Positions 59,131 through 64,000 of a DNA stretch of 64,000 nucleotides are shown in pieces. The DNA comes from an uncultured Lachnospiraceae bacterium (GTDB lineage: Bacteria; Bacillota; Clostridia; Lachnospirales; Lachnospiraceae). Numbering within the stretch: the first letter of the stretch is position 1; every line of letters starts with the position of its first letter. Position numbers and translations under genes: made by a program. Under the pieces are notes generated by a model, which saw nothing but the letters and a program-made list of their open reading frames with translations, made no database searches and was not told the DNA's origin. Location of the stretch: the NCBI GenBank assembly GCA_949051815.1, contig CARQVR010000008.1:1-64000 (forward strand), in the 5' to 3' direction.

Positions 59131-59139
59131 AGAAAAGCC

Positions 59140-59463
59140 CTAATTGGCTGATTCTATCCTTCTTTCATCAAAGCACATCACCCTATGTCCACAGTTCGCG
59201 CAGTATCTTACTTGCGGCGACAGCTTATTTCGACATTTAGGGCAAAAACAGGTTCCATCCTCTTCGATCATATATACAGGTATCTCCCGTTTCTTCAAAT
59301 TTTCATTCTCTGTTCTGAGATACTCTGTCTCCGCTTGTATCATAAGCTCAACATCCGGCTCCACTTCCTTGCTGTCACGGACAGCCTCTTTTACCTGATG
59401 CAGCTTATTTTCACAAAAGAAAATGATTGAATCTAACAGATTCCAGTTAGACACATAGTTCAC
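59140..59463 (-). CDS. Small protein with C-terminal zinc ribbon
   Basis: 107 residues. The start is GTG at 59463 with GGAGG 8 nt upstream. A helical N-terminal part (about 1-60, with a Glu-rich segment) is followed by a zinc ribbon with two CxxC pairs, CPKCRNKL and CANCGHRV (residues 75-95). Likely a nucleic-acid or protein binding adaptor of the element; no function can be named. A perfect palindrome lies about 50 bp upstream of its start. Confidence 0.7.
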   Translation of the reverse strand: MNYVSNWNLLDSIIFFCENKLHQVKEAVRDSKEVEPDVELMIQAETEYLRTENENLKKREIPVYMIEEDGTCFCPKCRNKLSPQVRYCANCGHRVMCFDERRIESAN

Positions 59464-59511
59464 TCAGTATTCCTCCTGCTCTATTCCCTCTCCAATATAC
59501 TTAATGTCACT

Positions 59512-59529
59512 TTATGCGACGTCGCATAA
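59512..59529. repeat. Element palindrome, copy 2
   Basis: TTATGCGACGTCGCATAA, a perfect 18-bp palindrome one base after the stop of the pentapeptide-repeat gene. Identical to copy 3. Confidence 0.95.
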
Positions 59530-59530
59530 G

Positions 59531-60526
59531 TTACCGTTCTTCCTGGTTGTGTTCACGCTGCTTGGCATCCCGATCTGTATCTTTCGATTTTACTTTCTGC
59601 AGATTTTCTCTCAGACCGTCAAGAACGCTCGTTCTGGCTTTTGCTGGTGCCATAACCTTATTGTTTGAAATCTCTGTATTTTTAAATTGCGCATTTTTAA
59701 ATTTGCAGCCTACAAAGGTCAAATCTTTGATAAAATTAGCAATTTTCGACCCGTTTGCCGGAACTTCTTCCCACACAGTATTGCTAAGATTACAATTATG
59801 GCATGTAGCTTCTGCAATTCCATACATATCAAAGGTTGCCCCAGAAAAATCCACGTTCTTCAATTCGCCACCACGAAATGCACCATAACAGAAATTTGCA
59901 TTCCGAAAATTAATTTCTTTTGCAAATTTCATCTGTTCCAGCATTGATTCATCAAAACTAATGCCTATAAAACTCCAATGGGAAAAATCAATTTCCTTTA
60001 CTCCTGCGCTTTCCAGATTAGCCATCATCCGTTTCAGATTATCATGCATCAATTCATTCTCTTCTCCGATGCCCCATACATTCGGATATATTTCACCCTT
60101 TTCATTTTTATAAGCGGGCCACCATATATCGTACTTTTTGACGAAAAGCTTGTCTTCCTCCTTTTCCTGTGAAACTTCCCTGATATTTTCATCAGATTTC
60201 TTAATTTTAGCAATATTACCACGAGCTGCTTTCCCATCCTGAGCAACGATATATTCATTGGCCTGTTCCAATGTCTTGCAAAAGATGCCTTCACCGGCAT
60301 AAGCCCAACGATCAGCATCTATTTCCTGCCACTCCCGGACATAATAAGGAAAACTGTCAAATTCATCTTTTCCAGTCTCTATAATTTCATACTTTATTTG
60401 TTTGTCTATACAGCTCGGTATACACTGCCACTGCTTGTTTGCCTGACGTTCTATGTATACTCCATCCAGCAACTCCTTTATAGATTCGCTTTTCCAATAA
60501 TGATGTATATTCAAAAAATAATCCAA
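59531..60526 (-). CDS. Pentapeptide-repeat protein, 5' end lost by frameshift
   Basis: 331 codons remain open from an internal ATG with no ribosome binding site. Residues about 165-285 carry pentapeptide repeats (FSHWSFIGISF, INFRNANFCYGAFRG, LKNVDFSGATF, CHNCNLSNTVW, VGCKFKNAQFKNTEI) that form a right-handed beta helix. The preceding 160 residues are mixed alpha/beta with several Trp. The true start appears to be the ATG at 60585 behind GGAGG, in another frame. One extra A in the A6 run at 60552-60557 would join the frames. It is element cargo between two palindrome copies. Confidence 0.72.
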   Translation of the reverse strand: MDYFLNIHHYWKSESIKELLDGVYIERQANKQWQCIPSCIDKQIKYEIIETGKDEFDSFPYYVREWQEIDADRWAYAGEGIFCKTLEQANEYIVAQDGKAARGNIAKIKKSDENIREVSQEKEEDKLFVKKYDIWWPAYKNEKGEIYPNVWGIGEENELMHDNLKRMMANLESAGVKEIDFSHWSFIGISFDESMLEQMKFAKEINFRNANFCYGAFRGGELKNVDFSGATFDMYGIAEATCHNCNLSNTVWEEVPANGSKIANFIKDLTFVGCKFKNAQFKNTEISNNKVMAPAKARTSVLDGLRENLQKVKSKDTDRDAKQREHNQEER

Positions 60527-60585
60527 TGCACCCAGAGCTTCGTCAAGGTAATTTTTTCCTTCACCTTATCTGCTTCTTTACTCAT
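60527..60585 (-). other. Out-of-frame 5' end of the pentapeptide gene, with homopolymer frameshift
   Basis: ATG at 60585, with GGAGG 7 nt upstream, reads MSKEADKVKEK and then leaves frame at an A6 run (60552-60557). With seven A the frame continues as NYLDEALGALDYFLNI into the downstream gene. It could be a mutation, a phase-variable tract, a programmed slip or an assembly error. Confidence 0.75.
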
Positions 60586-60600
60586 CTTTCATCCTCCTCT

Positions 60601-60618
60601 TTATGCGACGTCGCATAA
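60601..60618. repeat. Element palindrome, copy 3
   Basis: TTATGCGACGTCGCATAA, perfect 18-bp palindrome, five bases after the stop of the Cys-pair gene and just before the ribosome binding site of the pentapeptide gene. Confidence 0.95.
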
Positions 60619-60623
60619 GTCAA

Positions 60624-61118
60624 TCACTCTTCCCTTTTCCTGAGTTCTTGTTTGAGCTCCTTCTTGGTGTAATAGATGCACATTCTATCCACGTTGTATT
60701 CATGCCCGCATTTATCACAAGGCTTATCCTCTACATATGGATATCCTTCCCACTCCGCTATCACTTTCCTATAATTTAACCCATGCTTGGCATTCCACTC
60801 CTCAACAACCTCTTCATAAGTCCCCTTTTTTGTATGTCGGAAGCAGCGATGGCATACTGCTCTATAAATTGACCCATCCCTCACAATCTCGTTATCTGGC
60901 GGACCGCTGGGAAATCCATGCATCCACGGGTACTTATTGCCACATTTACAGCGATATAATTTTGACCATGGATATGATTTTCCACCATAATATCCATATT
61001 TTTTTAAGATCCATTGTTCCCGCTTTTGTTTCCTTTCGTCTTGTGCTCTAAATCGTTTTGCTTTACAATAGCTCATATAACCTATTACAAAATGAATGAT
61101 TTTTTTTATTTTTCTCAT
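60624..61118 (-). CDS. Cysteine-pair (putative zinc-binding) protein of unknown function
   Basis: 164 residues. A very basic N-terminal third contains one weakly hydrophobic stretch (IIHFVIGYMSYC). Putative metal ligands follow: CKCGNKY, CHRCFRHTKKG and CDKCGHEYNVDRMC. No known domain is recognised. It is transcribed divergently from the ParB-like gene 28 bp away, with AGAGGG before the ATG, and its stop is followed by a palindrome copy. Confidence 0.65.
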   Translation of the reverse strand: MRKIKKIIHFVIGYMSYCKAKRFRAQDERKQKREQWILKKYGYYGGKSYPWSKLYRCKCGNKYPWMHGFPSGPPDNEIVRDGSIYRAVCHRCFRHTKKGTYEEVVEEWNAKHGLNYRKVIAEWEGYPYVEDKPCDKCGHEYNVDRMCIYYTKKELKQELRKREE

Positions 61119-61146
61119 AATGTCGCCCTCTCGAAAGGATTTATTT

Positions 61147-61773
61147 ATGAACCCAAGAAATCTTAAGTTATATAATCATCGTGAAAGGAAGTTCTACTCT
61201 ATCGACTTTGAACAATGGATCAAACCATTTGAAGACAACTCCTCTTTCTTTCAAAATTGGTACAGATACATTGTGCGTGCATATGATAAAAGAGATAGAG
61301 ATGCAACCAATGATTGTTTTCAATACGCATATAGCAGTAATGACATTCAGCTTCTAATCAATTTCAATATTGGCCACATTTATTCTCAGTGTGAGAAGCA
61401 GCAGCTTCTGCTTTTACATGAGAAAAAAGTAGCCTTAAATAAATTTGGCATCTATGGCGATCCTTGCGAATACGCCTATCACCCTGCCTTAAACTGGAAG
61501 TTTCCTGCACATGCCGTTTCAGATTTCCCAGTGCTTTGTTGCAATGCTCCTGTTCAGCAAAACAACCAAATGCTTGTCATAGATGGAAACCACCGTGTAA
61601 CAATTAAAAAAAAGCTTCATATAAAATCCGTCAACCTATTTGAATATCAAATCAATTCTTCATATGATTTTGCTAATGATTTTGAATATCTTATTTTCAA
61701 CTTTCTTCTGGAATACAATAAGCCGCCTAAAAAACGGCTGGTTAATCCTGCACGTATATTATCAATGTCGTAG
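61147..61773 (+). CDS. ParB/sulfiredoxin-like protein
   Basis: 208 residues from the ATG at 61147 with AAAGGA 7 nt upstream. The C-terminal half has VIDGNHRVTIKKKL, matching the conserved GxHR motif of ParB-N/sulfiredoxin-fold proteins, which bind or hydrolyse nucleotides. The N-terminal half has no recognised motif. In mobile DNA such folds serve in partition, regulation or defence; nothing here decides. A 60-bp piece of this gene (61284-61343) is duplicated at the end of the plus-strand ribbon-helix-helix gene. Confidence 0.6.
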   Translation: MNPRNLKLYNHRERKFYSIDFEQWIKPFEDNSSFFQNWYRYIVRAYDKRDRDATNDCFQYAYSSNDIQLLINFNIGHIYSQCEKQQLLLLHEKKVALNKFGIYGDPCEYAYHPALNWKFPAHAVSDFPVLCCNAPVQQNNQMLVIDGNHRVTIKKKLHIKSVNLFEYQINSSYDFANDFEYLIFNFLLEYNKPPKKRLVNPARILSMS

Positions 61774-61774
61774 C

Positions 61775-61963
61775 TTAACAGATAAAATTTGACTGCTCCC
61801 TGTTCACATGCTCCGCATCAACAAGCGCCCATAAATCTGTAAGTTCCACATCAATACTATTTAGCTCGTTTTCATACTCCGGCTTCCAATGAATGCCCGA
61901 GGTTACAATGGCCAGTCTCCGGTCTATCAGAAATAGATATCTCAATATTTCCTTTTCTCCCAT
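61775..61963 (-). CDS. Small acidic protein coupled to an RHH regulator
   Basis: 62 residues from the ATG at 61963, which has GGAGG 4-5 nt upstream; the ATG at 61990 overlaps the preceding stop and would give 71. Helical, with EILRYLFLIDRRLAIVTSG and ELNSIDVELTDLWALVD. Position right after a ribbon-helix-helix gene and size suggest a co-expressed partner, possibly one half of a toxin-antitoxin-like pair. No family recognised. Confidence 0.55.
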   Translation of the reverse strand: MGEKEILRYLFLIDRRLAIVTSGIHWKPEYENELNSIDVELTDLWALVDAEHVNREQSNFIC

Positions 61964-61982
61964 GTTGCCTCCGCTTCTTACC

Positions 61983-62165
61983 TCAATCATTTTTCGTTTC
62001 AGCTTGTGAATCTATAATATTCAATGATTTCAACCCCATTCCAATAACGTAACGAAGCATTTCTGCTTGGCTATCGTTATAAAAGCGCTCCTTCTTCAAT
62101 TTATCAAGTGCTGGTTCCCACTCTGGCAACAAAGTAATCATTGCTCGTTTTACATATGTTGACAT
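61983..62165 (-). CDS. Ribbon-helix-helix-type regulator (minus strand)
   Basis: 60 residues, with AAAGGAG before the ATG. A short beta-like start (KRAMITLLPEWEPALDKL) followed by two helices (SQAEMLRYVIGMGLKSL) fits the MetJ/CopG DNA-binding fold. It is divergent from a second RHH gene across a 150-bp region full of repeated GTATC/GATAC half-sites, which are probably its operator. Confidence 0.65.
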   Translation of the reverse strand: MSTYVKRAMITLLPEWEPALDKLKKERFYNDSQAEMLRYVIGMGLKSLNIIDSQAETKND

Positions 62166-62179
62166 AATCTTCTCCTTTC

Positions 62180-62300
62180 TACATCACTGTATCTGTGTAT
62201 CACTCATTCACTCTCATTATAGAGTATCAGTGATACACCTGTCAAGAATTTATTGCTAAAATGTATCTTTACATCAGTGTATCACTCGTGATAAGATGTA
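62180..62300. promoter_or_regulatory. Shared operator region between two divergent RHH genes
   Basis: Repeated half-sites: ACATCACTGTATC and TGTGTATCACT (62181-62203), the palindrome GTATCAGTGATAC (62225-62237), and ACATCAGTGTATCACT plus GTGATAAGATGTA (62271-62300). The spacing and dyads resemble operators filled by RHH dimers. Confidence 0.6.
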
Positions 62301-62318
62301 TATTTAGGAGGCACGGCC

Positions 62319-62540
62319 ATGGCAACTAAAAAACCACGATACATGATTTCTGTTGACATTGATATGTTCAATGCAATTGAAGATTTCCGTTTTGAACGTC
62401 GCTTTCAGACTCGTTCTGAAGCTACTACAGAATTAATTCGACTCGGATTAGAACAATTAAAAAAAGAAACCCAGCTAGAAAACGATCATAATTCTTCTAA
62501 ACTAAAAATCGATAAAAGAGATAGAGATAACAACCAATAA
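62319..62540 (+). CDS. Ribbon-helix-helix regulator (plus strand) with acquired tail
   Basis: 73 residues, with GGAGG 8 nt before the ATG. RYMISVDIDMFNAIEDF and TRSEATTELIRLGLEQL fit the Arc/CopG fold. The last ten codons and the following DNA match a 60-bp stretch of the ParB-like gene, so the original C-terminus was probably replaced by a partial duplication. It faces another RHH gene across a shared operator region, suggesting mutual control. Confidence 0.72.
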   Translation: MATKKPRYMISVDIDMFNAIEDFRFERRFQTRSEATTELIRLGLEQLKKETQLENDHNSSKLKIDKRDRDNNQ

Positions 62541-62569
62541 TTATTTTCAATACACATATAACAACAATG
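62510..62569 (+). repeat. 60-bp partial duplication of the ParB-like gene
   Basis: Matches 61284-61343 at about 85 percent with one small indel (shared runs GATAAAAGAGATAGAGAT and TTTTCAATAC). In the source it is coding; here it covers the end of the RHH gene and non-coding DNA. Confidence 0.85.
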
Positions 62570-62592
62570 AAAAAAATTACGAGCAAAAAATT

Positions 62593-62636
62593 GCAACAAA
62601 AAAGCCCCGAACCTTGGTCGAGGCGGTTGCTTTTTT
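62593..62636 (+). terminator. Terminator after the plus-strand RHH gene
   Basis: GCAAC pairs with GTTGC around an inner CCCCGA/TCGAGG stem, followed by six T on the plus strand. Confidence 0.7.
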
Positions 62637-62746
62637 GATTTCCTCTATTCCTGCGGTTTTGCCATATGCTGATACACGTAGTCAAAATACTAATGAATAT
62701 TACAAAAAAACAATGAACGGCATATAAAACAAAACCGTATGAATGA

Positions 62747-62780
62747 GAAAAACCCCTAAAGCGATTCTCAGGGGTTTTTC
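62747..62780. terminator. Bidirectional terminator between RHH and DUF3990-pair genes
   Basis: GAAAAACCCCT (62747-62757) pairs with AGGGGTTTTTC (62770-62780) around a 12-nt loop. It lies between convergent genes. Confidence 0.85.
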
Positions 62781-62830
62781 TTTGGTAACTTTTCAATATT
62801 TTTCAGAGAAAAAGTTAATTTTTTGCCTGG

Positions 62831-63115
62831 TTATTTTTTCAACAATTTCACCGTCATCATTGTAGAATGCCTGACATGTGGCGTTTGCATTTGAATTGGC
62901 CTCATATATTTAGCGTATCTCTCTAAAATAAAATATGGACTTTCTAAATATAATGCCGTACTTTTATCCCTAATAATTTTTCGCAATCCGGAGTGACGAT
63001 ATACTTCTTTTGCTTCTTCTATACTGATATCTGCTTTTTGTGCATACAGGTTAATAATCTCGATCTCTTTTTCCCTAACCTCAGCACTCATTCCACTCAT
63101 TCTTCTATGCATCAT
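62831..63115 (-). CDS. Small protein paired with DUF3990 (DUF3791-like)
   Basis: 94 residues with AAAGGG before the ATG. The pattern IEIINLYAQKADISIEEAKEVYRHSGLRKII resembles the DUF3791 small helical family that accompanies DUF3990 genes. It lies 23 bp after the DUF3990 gene and would be its antitoxin or binding partner, by analogy. The basic C-terminus is unusual for that family, so the assignment is tentative. Confidence 0.5.
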   Translation of the reverse strand: MMHRRMSGMSAEVREKEIEIINLYAQKADISIEEAKEVYRHSGLRKIIRDKSTALYLESPYFILERYAKYMRPIQMQTPHVRHSTMMTVKLLKK

Positions 63116-63138
63116 ACTCTCTTCCCTTTCAATTCATT

Positions 63139-63762
63139 TTAAAATGTCATATATGAAAATTTGTTCAATTCTTTTAGTGCGTTAAGCGATTTTTTAGTTT
63201 TAAATACAATCTGATAATTTTCTTTGACCATCTTAATTTCATCTAATAAAATATTTCTATCATAAGGATGTCTCGCATATTTATTTAGTTTTGCATTCAA
63301 ATTATTATCTGCCATTGGTCCAGCAATAATATCATACTCACTTAATAAATTACTAACATCCTCTACTTCACGATCATCTTTATCCAAATGTCTCCGCCCC
63401 AACAAAATAGCATCTAACCATTCTCTGTCATATCCAGCAAAAACTTTCATATTCATATTATACTTTTTCAATTCATCAAATGATAACTCATATTTTAAAA
63501 CATAAGCAGATTTAAGATATTCCCAAACTGACAGATCACCATCAAACTGTATTCTTCTTTTTTTTCCTGCCCACTCAACAGCCTGCTCTAATATATTGGT
63601 TAAATAAAATCCTCCTCCAAAATCTGAAGTAACACTTGTTTTACCAAGATCGATTTCGGAAAACAAAGTGTTTGTTCCATGAAAAAGCAGATAGTTGCCT
63701 TCATTCTCACAAGTCGCTCTTGTTTTTAAAATCTCATGTAAAATACTGATTTTATCTTCCAT
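63139..63762 (-). CDS. DUF3990 protein (ADP-ribosyltransferase-like)
   Basis: 207 residues with AAGGA before the ATG. YLLFHGTNT (about 23-31), DLGKTSVTSDFGGGFYLTNILEQAVEWAGKK (about 38-69) and later acidic residues fit the H-Y-E/D/Q layout of the ADP-ribosyltransferase superfamily as seen in DUF3990. The protein is cytoplasmic. Substrates of this family are not known to me; pairing with a small helical protein suggests a toxin-antitoxin-like module of the element. A promoter lies about 40 bp upstream. Confidence 0.75.
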   Translation of the reverse strand: MEDKISILHEILKTRATCENEGNYLLFHGTNTLFSEIDLGKTSVTSDFGGGFYLTNILEQAVEWAGKKRRIQFDGDLSVWEYLKSAYVLKYELSFDELKKYNMNMKVFAGYDREWLDAILLGRRHLDKDDREVEDVSNLLSEYDIIAGPMADNNLNAKLNKYARHPYDRNILLDEIKMVKENYQIVFKTKKSLNALKELNKFSYMTF

Positions 63763-63798
63763 TTTCCTTACTACCTATCTTTTGTATTTATATAAATT

Positions 63799-63827
63799 AG
63801 TATAACATATCTTCCTTTATATCACAA
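63799..63827 (-). promoter_or_regulatory. Promoter of the DUF3990 pair
   Basis: On the minus strand TTGTGA (63822-63827), 17-base spacer, TATACT (63799-63804), with the transcript starting about 30 bases before the ATG. Confidence 0.6.
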
Positions 63828-63899
63828 GGATGTCAATAATATGACACATTGCATTTTATTCGGCAAGGATTTACACTTTCCTGCCGCTCACGGCATTAT

Positions 63900-63992
63900 G
63901 TGTTTTATACAGCCCGCCTATGCGGGCTAAAACACGTCCGTGAAAATCACCATTTTCACGGAGTAGCAAGCCACGCAAATGGGTACCCATTT
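63900..63992. repeat. Cluster of three dyad symmetries near the window end
   Basis: Hairpin 63900-63935 (GTGTTTT, 4-nt bulge, AGCCCGC / GCGGGCT AAAACAC), hairpin 63938-63961 (CCGTGAAAAT / ATTTTCACGG, loop CACC) and the perfect palindrome AAATGGGTACCCATTT (63977-63992). No gene. They could form a nick/transfer site, replication or recombination site; sequence alone does not say. Confidence 0.6.
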
Positions 63993-64000
63993 ACACCATA

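Larger units (their letters stand above)
55728..64000. mobile_element. Skin-like integrated element inserted in cotJC (right end outside window)
   Basis: The left edge is defined by loss of CotJC similarity next to a large serine recombinase gene. From there composition falls to AT-rich and gene content is typical of accessory DNA: SHOCT-like small protein, PBECR4, zinc ribbon, pentapeptide repeats, ribbon-helix-helix regulators and an ADP-ribosyltransferase-like pair. There are no capsid, tail or conjugation genes inside the window, so prophage, conjugative element or a small intervening sequence cannot be told apart. Confidence 0.8.

Overview
The window looks like a chromosomal segment of a spore-forming, anaerobic Clostridia bacterium, most likely a gut Lachnospiraceae. 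The reasons are the cotJ spore-coat operon, Rex, a group B [FeFe] hydrogenase, very large BspA-type leucine-rich surface proteins with a class B sortase, an alr-endoA pair, and strong purine-rich ribosome binding sites. No tRNA, rRNA or CRISPR array was seen. Most genes lie on the minus strand.

Core chromosome, 1-15.8 kb: the start of an FtsK/SpoIIIE translocase, a TepA-like ClpP-family protease, a yebC-metY-membrane protein cluster, a CBS-domain HlyC/CorC protein, alr-endoA without an antitoxin gene, rex, an ABC-F ATPase, a gntR-icd pair with a clear operator over its promoter, and an intracellular subtilase.

Surface locus, 15.9-30 kb: one minus-strand promoter precedes a 1344-residue repeat protein, a SrtB-type sortase, and two giant LRR proteins. 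The two LRR proteins end in SPDTG and TPKTG sorting motifs, so sortase and substrates appear to travel together.

Housekeeping and small islands, 30-55 kb: DUF4037/TPR, MATE, a Nudix-GNAT fusion, a DUF3800 gene with its own upstream three-hairpin small RNA, recQ, hflKC, a 67-bp tandem repeat, trpS, a GlgX-like GH13 protein whose catalytic residues are gone, a UvrD-type helicase, gltX, the hydrogenase and a Gld-type ABC exporter. Two copies of a foldable intergenic element sit at 49.7 and 54.8 kb.

Mobile element, 55.7 kb to the window end: cotJA and cotJB are intact but cotJC stops after about 62 native codons, exactly where a large serine recombinase gene begins. This resembles the skin-type elements that interrupt sporulation genes and are cut out in the mother cell. 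The element is AT-rich. It carries a PBECR4-type nuclease-like gene, a promoter-to-terminator structured RNA leader, about 440 bp of further foldable non-coding DNA, three copies of a TTATGCGACGTCGCATAA-type palindrome placed directly after stop codons, a frameshifted pentapeptide-repeat gene, two divergent ribbon-helix-helix regulators, and a DUF3990 ADP-ribosyltransferase-like pair. Its right end and the rest of cotJC lie outside the window.
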